Shown here piece after piece: positions 1 to 4,655 of a DNA stretch of 9,307 nt (its first letter is position 1; every line of letters begins with the position of its first letter). A program made the translations under genes and the position numbers. This DNA is from Lachnospiraceae bacterium UBA3785 (lineage in GTDB: Bacteria > Bacillota > Clostridia > Lachnospirales > Lachnospiraceae), in assembly GCA_002369495.1 (NCBI GenBank), contig DFFD01000122.1:1-9307 (forward strand). Reading direction: 5' to 3'. Under the pieces are notes generated by a model. It was not told the origin of the DNA. It ran no database searches and saw only the letters and a list, made by a program, of their open reading frames with translations.

Positions 1-6
1 GTTTGG

Positions 7-15
7 ATTATATCA
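7..15 (-). promoter_or_regulatory. Extended -10 element of an outward-facing promoter at the left edge
   Basis: Read on the minus strand, positions 15-7 give TGA followed by a perfect TATAAT, which is an extended -10. No good -35 lies 16-18 bases upstream, but extended -10 promoters can work without one. Transcription would start at about the first base of the window and run left, divergent from uxuA. The gene it would serve is outside the window. A divergent regulator next to a hexuronate gene is common, but that is only a guess here. Confidence 0.4.
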
Positions 16-103
16 CATTTTTCCGCAAAATAAAGACAAAAACAGCAATTTATCCCGGAGAAAAATAAAAACCGCCCAAAGACTATGCCCCGGCCAAATA
101 CTG

Positions 104-112
104 TGCTATAAT
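104..112 (+). promoter_or_regulatory. Extended -10 promoter of uxuA
   Basis: TGC at 104-106 precedes a perfect TATAAT at 107-112, forming an extended -10 box. The -35 region around 84-89 is a poor match, as is common for extended -10 promoters. The predicted start near 119 leaves a leader of about 50 nt. That leader holds a small inverted repeat, GCCGG at 126-130 against CCGGC at 138-142, which could be an operator half-site pair or a short mRNA hairpin. Confidence 0.6.
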
Positions 113-170
113 AAAACGGTAAAAAGCCGGCGTCGATCCGGCAAATAACGCAGCAAAGGAGGTCACATTC

Positions 171-1259
171 ATGCTAAAGATGGGCTGGCGCTGGTACGGC
201 GAGGGCAACGATCCCGTCACCCTCGGCGATATCCGCCAAATACCGGGCGTAACCAGCATCGTCTGGGCTCTTCACCACAAGATGCCGGGCGAGATCTGGA
301 CCGAGGAAGAGATTGAAAAGGAAGTCAATCTCATCAAATCCTACGGTTTTGACGCCGACGTCGTTGAATCGGTGAACGTTCACGACGACATCAAGATCGG
401 TCTCCCGACTCGGGACGCACTCATCGAAAACTACAAAGTCTGCATCAAAAACCTCGGCAAGTACGGCGTAAAGGTTATCTGCTACAACTTTATGCCGATC
501 TTCGACTGGACCCGCACGGACCTGTTCCACCCCGTGGGCGACGGTTCCACCGCTCTCTTCTACGATCCGAAGGAGATCAAGGATGACTACAGGTCCATGG
601 CGGACTACATCCTGAACTTCACGGAGAAGTACAACATGACCTTCCCCGGCTGGGAGCCGGAGCGCATGGCGAAGCTCGACGAGCTCTTCAAGGCCTACGC
701 GCCCGTCACCAAGGAGCAGCTGTGGGAGAACCTGTTCTATTTCCTGCGCGCCATCATGCCCACCTGCGAGGAGGCCGGCATCAAAATGGCGATCCACATG
801 GACGATCCGCCATGGGACATCTTCGGTCTGCCGCGCCTGATGGTCGACGAAGCCGCCTGCGACAGGCTGCTTAAGACCGTTGACCATCCCTGCAACTGCC
901 TGACCCTCTGCACGGGCTCGCTGAACGCCAATCCGGCCAACAACTGCGCGGACATCATCCGCAAGCACTGCGACCGCATCGCGTTCGGGCATGTCCGCAA
1001 CATTAAACATTTTGCGGACGGCTCGTTCTCCGAGGCCGCTCACCGCGACTGCTGCGGCGAGACCGGCATCATCGAGGTCATGCGCGCCTACTATGAGAAC
1101 GGCTTCACCGGCTACATCCGTCCGGACCACGGCCGCCAGCTCTGGGAGGAAGGCCCCGGCGTCTGCCGCCCGGGTTACGGCAAATACGACCGCGCCCTCG
1201 GCATCCAGTACATGCTCGGCATCTGGGATCTTCTGGAGCGCCTCGACGGGAAATCATAA
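171..1259 (+). CDS. uxuA: Mannonate dehydratase (EC 4.2.1.8)
   Basis: UxuA dehydrates D-mannonate to 2-keto-3-deoxygluconate, the joining step of glucuronate catabolism in the cytosol. The 362-residue protein has the usual family length and N-terminal RWYG motif (residues 7-10), followed by an IPGV segment and a TIM-barrel fold pattern. Conserved segments near residues 207-216 (IHMDDPPW), 247 (Cys), 272-280 (FGHVRN) and 317-321 (RPDHG) carry the likely divalent-metal ligands His209, Cys247, His274 and Asp319; these are assigned by family resemblance, not by structure. The start at 171 is chosen because AAAGGAGGT at 155-163 sits 7 bases upstream. A second Met three codons in would lie further from the ribosome binding site. 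No uxuB or uxaC partner lies in the window, and terminators follow the stop, so the gene seems to be transcribed alone. Confidence 0.95.
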   Translation: MLKMGWRWYGEGNDPVTLGDIRQIPGVTSIVWALHHKMPGEIWTEEEIEKEVNLIKSYGFDADVVESVNVHDDIKIGLPTRDALIENYKVCIKNLGKYGVKVICYNFMPIFDWTRTDLFHPVGDGSTALFYDPKEIKDDYRSMADYILNFTEKYNMTFPGWEPERMAKLDELFKAYAPVTKEQLWENLFYFLRAIMPTCEEAGIKMAIHMDDPPWDIFGLPRLMVDEAACDRLLKTVDHPCNCLTLCTGSLNANPANNCADIIRKHCDRIAFGHVRNIKHFADGSFSEAAHRDCCGETGIIEVMRAYYENGFTGYIRPDHGRQLWEEGPGVCRPGYGKYDRALGIQYMLGIWDLLERLDGKS

Positions 1260-1270
1260 TACCTGCAGCA

Positions 1271-1313
1271 AAAAAGAGAGGAAGGACCGCGCGGTCCCTC
1301 CTCTCTTCTTTTT
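1271..1313 (+). terminator. Intrinsic terminator T1 of uxuA
   Basis: A long near-perfect hairpin is centred between 1290 and 1291, about 17 pairs with one mismatch (A1283/C1298), followed by CTTTTT. The 5' flank is A-rich, so it could also stop minus-strand transcripts. It starts 12 bases after the uxuA stop. Confidence 0.85.
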
Positions 1314-1333
1314 GCTCAGATTCATTTTTGCGC

Positions 1334-1356
1334 AAAAAAATAAAGCCCTCCGGGCT
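1334..1356 (-). terminator. Minus-strand intrinsic terminator
   Basis: On the minus strand AGCCC (1356-1352), a GGA triloop and GGGCT (1348-1344) are followed by a run with nine T in ten bases (1343-1334). The T-tract lies only on the minus-strand side, so this terminator serves a leftward transcript. No conventional leftward gene lies upstream of it, which is part of the case for an orphan transcript. Confidence 0.65.
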
Positions 1357-1373
1357 CCCCTGACAAACAATCA

Positions 1374-1410
1374 GGGCTGTTCGACTTTCTCGTCATCGAA
1401 CAGCCCTTTT
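1374..1410 (+). terminator. Second hairpin terminator T2 downstream of uxuA
   Basis: GGGCTGTTCGA (1374-1384) pairs perfectly with TCGAACAGCCC (1396-1406) around an 11-nt loop, followed by TTTT. It works as a back-up terminator on the + strand. On the minus strand the same hairpin has a less regular T-rich tail and comes just before a stronger minus-strand terminator. Confidence 0.7.
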
Positions 1411-1432
1411 AGTGAATATTCTGAAGTTTCAC
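1409..1432 (-). other. Candidate 7-codon micro-ORF (leader-peptide-like)
   Basis: GTG at 1432-1430 opens a frame of seven codons (MKLQNIH) ending in TAA at 1411-1409. AAAGGAGG at 1447-1440 lies 7 bases upstream, which is ideal spacing. The stop is directly followed by the 11-bp hairpin at 1406-1374, the layout of a leader peptide before an attenuator, yet no gene follows in that direction. A short frame behind a good ribosome binding site can arise by chance. Confidence 0.25.
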
Positions 1433-1835
1433 TGTATAACCTCCTTTGCTTTGTTCTGTTATTAGAAGAAAAGAAGTATTTTTTTCTTAGGAGAAAGACT
1501 TTATTCCGGGAGAATTAGAATTGTTATTCTTTATCCTGGTTCAGTCTCTATGGGCTCTTGCTTTTTCCTTTCAACGGAATCATCTCCCTTCGGTTTGTAT
1601 CCGGATCTTAAACTTTCTGGAAGAAGAAATTCTTTGTTAAGGAAGATCTGCTATGCCAATGGACTGTACCTCCTTTCTTTTTGTCTTGTTTTGTTTGTCT
1701 CTTTTCTTTTGATGTCTGTATCTTACACCCTATTCCTGTATTTGTCAAGTACTTTTTTGAATCTTTTTTATTTTAAAATAAATTGTCTGTATTTTTCTTG
1801 TTTTTTGAATAATTCCGTGCAAATCAGCAGCTGCA
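1411..1835. other. AT-rich, pyrimidine-strand-biased intergenic stretch
   Basis: This stretch is much richer in A and T than the genes on either side, and its + strand is dominated by T and C runs. It contains near-duplicated blocks on the + strand: CTGTATTT followed by TTTTTTGAAT at 1736-1762 and again at 1787-1810, and TGTCTGTAT at 1713-1721 and 1784-1792. The first pair overlaps the minus-strand promoter. Apart from the elements listed separately I see no protein-coding signal in it. Confidence 0.5.
1720..1748 (-). promoter_or_regulatory. Minus-strand sigma-A-type promoter in the uxuA-thiT gap
   Basis: On the minus strand a consensus TTGACA -35 (1748-1743) is followed after exactly 17 bases by TAAGAT (1725-1720), matching four of six -10 positions. 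The predicted start is near 1713. The surrounding sequence is AT-rich. It points away from the thiT promoter and toward uxuA, whose strand is opposite, so it has no conventional gene to drive. Confidence 0.55.
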
Positions 1836-1860
1836 GGGACGGTTCCCGAGGGACGGTTCC
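1836..1860 (+). repeat. Two direct copies of GGGACGGTTCC
   Basis: The 11-base unit GGGACGGTTCC occurs at 1836-1846 and 1850-1860, a 14-base period. A partial inverse, GTCCC at 1864-1868, can pair with GGGAC at 1850-1854. From memory, GGGACGGTTC-type sequences are widely dispersed in intergenic regions of Clostridia and Bacilli; I cannot test here whether this unit recurs in this genome. It sits just upstream of the thiT promoter. Confidence 0.5.
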
Positions 1861-1880
1861 AGGGTCCCCGGTATTTTCCC

Positions 1881-1909
1881 TTGACAGATCCCCCCTTCTG
1901 TCATATAGT
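1881..1909 (+). promoter_or_regulatory. Promoter of the thiT riboswitch transcript
   Basis: Perfect TTGACA at 1881-1886, a 17-base spacer and TATAGT at 1904-1909 make a strong sigma-A-type promoter. The predicted start near 1916 lies immediately before the TPP aptamer, so the aptamer is the very first thing transcribed. Confidence 0.8.
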
Positions 1910-1916
1910 AGTACCG

Positions 1917-1992
1917 TTGCCGGGGGTGCCACAGGCTGAGACGCTCAAGCGAACCCCTAATACTTGATCCGGATAATGCCGGCGTAAGGAGG
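1917..1992 (+). promoter_or_regulatory. TPP (thiamine pyrophosphate) riboswitch, THI element
   Basis: The conserved aptamer blocks appear in order: GGGGGTGCC (1922-1930 region), GGCTGAGA (1934-1941), GCGAACCCCT (1949-1958), TTGATCCGGATAATGCC (1964-1980) and GCGTAAGGA (1982-1990). P2 is GGGGT with ACCCC, and P3 is reduced to a 3-bp GCC/GGC stem. There is no terminator between aptamer and start codon. The ribosome binding site AAGGAGG (1986-1992) overlaps the aptamer's conserved 3' end, which points to control of translation initiation: TPP binding would hide the ribosome binding site and shut off thiT when thiamine is plentiful. The control mode is inferred from this layout. Confidence 0.95.
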
Positions 1993-1998
1993 TATTAT

Positions 1999-2637
1999 AT
2001 GTTCTACAATGCCGATGGCGGTCTGACGACCGCCGGTTACGTGCTGACTGCCGTAGCCATCTTTGCTCTTCTCATTCTCATTTCCACCCTTGCGGGAAAA
2101 CAGAAAAAGGTAACCGCCAAGCAGCTCGCCTTCGCCGCGGGCGCCCTCGCGCTTGCCGTCGTGACTTCCTACATCAAGCTGTTCCATCTCCCGATGGGCG
2201 GCTCAGTCACGCTGTTCTCCATGTTCTTCGTCACGCTGATCGGGTACTGGTACGGCCCGGCGGTCGGCATCATGGCCGGCGTCGCCTACGGCCTCCTGCA
2301 GATGATCCTGGACCCCTACATCATCAGCCTGCCGCAGATGCTGGTGGACTACCCGTTCGCGTTCGGCGCGCTCGGCCTGTCCGGCTTCTTCTCGCACCAG
2401 AAGAACGGGATGGTCACCGGGTACATCTGCGCGGTCCTGGGACGCTTCGTCTTCGCGGTCCTCTCCGGCGTCATCTTCTTCGGAATGTACGCGCCTGAGG
2501 GAATGTCGCCGCTCATCTACTCCGTCTCCTACAACGGCGCCTACCTCGCCGCGGAGGCGGCGATCACCCTGGTGCTGCTCGCGGTCCCGGCGGTCCGCAA
2601 TGCGCTCGTCCAGGTGAAGAACCAGGCGCTCTCCTGA
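1999..2637 (+). CDS. thiT: Energy-coupled thiamine transporter S component ThiT
   Basis: ThiT is the membrane protein that binds thiamine for an ECF transporter; the shared EcfA/EcfA'/EcfT energizing module is not in this window. The 212-residue protein is very hydrophobic. It matches the ThiT/YuaJ family at LPMGGSVTL (64-72), the DPYIISLPQ and VDYPFAFGALG stretch (105-126), SGVIFFGMYAPEG (156-168) and YSVSYNG (174-180). Acidic Asp117 and Asn179 correspond to thiamine-contacting Glu84 and Asn151 of the Lactococcus protein, by alignment from memory. The position of its His125 appears to be Ala here. Residues 13-32 form an extra N-terminal membrane segment compared with the six-helix family core. 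The start is fixed by AAGGAGG six bases upstream. The TPP riboswitch in front independently supports a thiamine role. Confidence 0.93.
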   Translation: MFYNADGGLTTAGYVLTAVAIFALLILISTLAGKQKKVTAKQLAFAAGALALAVVTSYIKLFHLPMGGSVTLFSMFFVTLIGYWYGPAVGIMAGVAYGLLQMILDPYIISLPQMLVDYPFAFGALGLSGFFSHQKNGMVTGYICAVLGRFVFAVLSGVIFFGMYAPEGMSPLIYSVSYNGAYLAAEAAITLVLLAVPAVRNALVQVKNQALS

Positions 2638-2675
2638 GCACCGGATGATAAAGCATCCCTTACAAAAGAGTCAAA

Positions 2676-2713
2676 AAAAGGAACCGCGGGGGCCTGTGCC
2701 CGCGGTTCCTTTT
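2676..2713. terminator. Bidirectional terminator between thiT and the GPH transporter
   Basis: GGAACCGCGGG (2680-2690) pairs perfectly with CCCGCGGTTCC (2699-2709), extended by AAAA (2676-2679) against TTTT (2710-2713). The A-run on one side and T-run on the other let it end both the rightward thiT transcript and the leftward transporter transcript, which converge here. Confidence 0.9.
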
Positions 2714-2726
2714 ATGTTCATCATTT

Positions 2727-4436
2727 TCAGCCGAGCAGCTTGCCGATCAGGCTGTTCTTGCGCTTCTCCTGGGCTTCGAGGTACTTTTTATTTTCCTCCT
2801 CGAAGTTCAGCCCTTCCTTCGCGCACTTTGCCTTGAGCTCCTTGATCCGCTCCTCCTCAGCCTCGCGCTCCGCCTTCTCGGTCTCCATGCGCTCGCGCTC
2901 TTCGGGCGGGATCCAGGTGCCGCCCTCGGCGATGACCGCTGCCTTCTGGCGTTCTAAGATCTTCGCCTTGTCCTCGTCGAGGTATTTCTCGACGTTCATG
3001 CCCCAGAGGGCGATGATGGAGATCACGAAGCCGATCATATCCATGCAGAGATAGACGATGACCATGCCGGTCTGGGCCGACGCCGGCTGCGTGGTCAGGG
3101 ACGCGTCGTAGCCCATCGAGCTTAAGAAAATGTTGACGATACCCATCGACAGGACCGCCAGGCCGACCATGGTCGCGCCGTAGATCGACATCGTGAAGCC
3201 GTCGCTGCGGAACCCGTTCTTCGCCTCCAGGTGGTCAAGGACATCCGAGAGGATCGCGACCATGACGTACTGGGACGGGATGATACCGACCGCCTTCAGG
3301 ACGACGCCGAAGGTGACGATCGGGAAGCTGTGGACGTTGATGAAGGCGACGACGCCGCCCACCAGGGAAATAATGAGGCCAAGGACAACCGCGCGCTTCT
3401 TGCCGAGCTTCGCGGCGAGCGGCCAGGCGATGACCATGCCGACCGCCGACGGAAGGCCGCCGACGAGGCCGAGCGTGGACATGAGCGCGCCCGAAGTCGC
3501 TTCCGGATCGCTCGATGCGAGGACGCTGTCGAACATCCATCTCGCGTAGAAGCTCATCGACGTGTTCTTGACCAGCTGGCCCATCTGAAAGAAGAGGATG
3601 TAGATGACGACCATCCACCAGAACTTCTCCTTCGTGCAGACCTCGATGTGCTTCTTCATCGGGATCTTCTCTTCCTTCACGTTGAGGTTCATGGTCTCCT
3701 CGGTGATTCGCTCACGGGTGAAGAAATACTCGAGCAGGATGCCCGCGCAGGTGAGGATCGCGAGGAAAATGCCGAGCATGCGCCAGTTGTTGTAGCTGGC
3801 CGCCCGGTCGATCGTACCGTCCGCGCCGGTCACAAACATGAACGGCTGCAGCAGCACCGGGACGAGGATCGAGGCGCCGACGCCGGCCGCCGCGACCATG
3901 GACGCGTTGGACAGTGTGGCAAGCAGGCCTCTCTGGCTGCCGTTTCTCGTGGAGAGCGCGACCATCGAGCTGTGGGCCGTGTAGAAGCAGGGGTAGCCGA
4001 CCGCATAGAAGAGGTTGAACGAGACCGCGATCCAGACCATCTTCATGAGATAGTTGGTGGAGCTTAAGTTGTCTCCGCCCGGCGTCATGAAGAGCAGGAT
4101 GATCGCCACCGCCATGATCGGCGCCGACAGGAACAGGTACGGACGGGCCTTGCCGGCCGGCGTCCTGGTGTTGTCGATCCACTGGCCGACCAGGATGTTG
4201 CCCGCGATGACGAAGACCGTCGAGACGATCGGCAGCGCCATCGAGAAGATGCCGAACTGCTTATCCGTGAGTCCGATGACGTCCGCGTAGTAGCGGGTGA
4301 GGTAAGCGCTGAAGATCGAGTTCGCCATCATCGCGCAGAGCGGCGCCAGGAAATAGCCGATCAGCATCTCCTGCAGCTTGACGCTGGAGGATGTGATCTT
4401 CGTCTTCAGAGCGGGATTCTGAAAAAATTTCTCCAT
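2727..4436 (-). CDS. GPH-family (glycoside-pentoside-hexuronide) MFS sugar transporter
   Basis: This 569-residue membrane protein has about twelve hydrophobic segments and resembles MelB/UidB-type symporters (MFS_2). Family marks include YYADVIGL (49-56), the loop 2-3 signature IDNTRTPAGKARP (87-99), the central cytoplasmic loop near 240-272 and IPSQYVMVAILSDVLDH (386-402) in helix X. Residues from about 481 on form a highly charged, probably helical cytoplasmic tail of about 90 residues. The start at 4436 is chosen over an upstream in-frame ATG at 4481 because AGGAGGG (4449-4443) lies six bases before it; the upstream codon falls in the promoter. The substrate is unknown; a hexuronide is possible in this neighbourhood but not shown. 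The Asp residues that coordinate the cation in MelB appear to be replaced (see findings). Confidence 0.88.
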   Translation of the reverse strand: MEKFFQNPALKTKITSSSVKLQEMLIGYFLAPLCAMMANSIFSAYLTRYYADVIGLTDKQFGIFSMALPIVSTVFVIAGNILVGQWIDNTRTPAGKARPYLFLSAPIMAVAIILLFMTPGGDNLSSTNYLMKMVWIAVSFNLFYAVGYPCFYTAHSSMVALSTRNGSQRGLLATLSNASMVAAAGVGASILVPVLLQPFMFVTGADGTIDRAASYNNWRMLGIFLAILTCAGILLEYFFTRERITEETMNLNVKEEKIPMKKHIEVCTKEKFWWMVVIYILFFQMGQLVKNTSMSFYARWMFDSVLASSDPEATSGALMSTLGLVGGLPSAVGMVIAWPLAAKLGKKRAVVLGLIISLVGGVVAFINVHSFPIVTFGVVLKAVGIIPSQYVMVAILSDVLDHLEAKNGFRSDGFTMSIYGATMVGLAVLSMGIVNIFLSSMGYDASLTTQPASAQTGMVIVYLCMDMIGFVISIIALWGMNVEKYLDEDKAKILERQKAAVIAEGGTWIPPEERERMETEKAEREAEEERIKELKAKCAKEGLNFEEENKKYLEAQEKRKNSLIGKLLG

Positions 4437-4470
4437 GATTTTCCCTCCTGTATAGAAATAAGCAATAATA

Positions 4471-4499
4471 ATTATATACAAAATCCGAGATCAAGACAA
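4471..4499 (-). promoter_or_regulatory. Promoter of the GPH transporter gene
   Basis: On the minus strand TTGTCT (4499-4494), a 17-base spacer and a perfect TATAAT (4476-4471) form a good promoter. It is divergent from the CotH promoter, with about 60 bases between the two -35 boxes. Confidence 0.65.
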
Positions 4500-4508
4500 T
4501 CCGTTTTG

Positions 4509-4535
4509 CGTGAATTGCACAAATATGAACGTGAA
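4509..4535. promoter_or_regulatory. Possible operator between divergent promoters
   Basis: CGTGAA occurs at 4509-4514 and 4530-4535, exactly 21 bases apart (two helical turns), between the two divergent -35 boxes. A wider inverted pair, CCGTT at 4501-4505 and AACGG at 4534-4538, also lies here. Both are short and may be chance. Confidence 0.2.
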
Positions 4536-4560
4536 CGGTTGCGGATGTCCTCACTTTTTC

Positions 4561-4589
4561 TTGCAGATTGGCGGAAGTCAGCGTATAGT
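4561..4589 (+). promoter_or_regulatory. Promoter of the CotH-family gene
   Basis: TTGCAG (4561-4566), a 17-base spacer and TATAGT (4584-4589) fit a sigma-A-type promoter, giving a leader of about 60 nt. No sporulation-sigma signature was recognised. Confidence 0.6.
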
Positions 4590-4655
4590 AATGTAATATT
4601 GTTCAGGTAATGAGCACCATCTGCGCAAAGCGCATTTTCAATAGTAAGGAGCACT

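Larger units (their letters stand above)
1334..1713 (-). ncRNA. Candidate orphan minus-strand RNA, about 380 nt
   Basis: This is a proposal, not a known family. A minus-strand promoter (1748-1720) predicts a start near 1713, and the terminator at 1356-1334 predicts the end. Between them there is no frame longer than about 20 codons with a plausible start. The RNA is purine-rich and has two strong ribosome binding sites, AAAGGAGGT at 1676-1668 and AAAGGAGGT at 1447-1439. The second precedes a 7-codon GTG frame. Visible structure is modest: a 5-bp hairpin at 1530-1517, a possible 6-bp long-range pairing of 1588-1583 with 1513-1508, and the 11-bp hairpin at 1406-1374. I checked it by eye against tmRNA, 6S RNA, RNase P and T-box leaders and saw none of their hallmark sequences. 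It could instead be a decayed gene leader. Confidence 0.35.

Noticed and set aside
174..1130. 318-codon frame antisense to uxuA
   Set aside because: It is a mirror of the GC-rich uxuA codon pattern, has no ribosome binding site, and its product resembles nothing; uxuA itself is unmistakable.
1409..1713. T-box or other known leader RNA on the minus strand
   Set aside because: No T-box consensus, no aptamer core I recognise and no gene downstream in that direction; kept only as an orphan transcript candidate.
1550..1939. 129-codon frame on the + strand in the AT-rich gap
   Set aside because: No ribosome binding site precedes its ATG, the product is a low-complexity Phe/Leu/Ser string from T-rich sequence, and it runs through the GGGACGGTTCC repeats, the thiT promoter and into the TPP aptamer.
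3231..4067. 278-codon frame antisense to the GPH transporter
   Set aside because: Charged Asp/Arg/His-rich product typical of an antisense shadow, with no ribosome binding site; the membrane protein on the other strand is well supported.
4437..4481. 15-residue N-terminal extension of the GPH transporter from the ATG at 4481
   Set aside because: It would start inside the -10 region and place the ribosome binding site AGGAGGG within the coding sequence; the downstream ATG at 4436 has ideal spacing.
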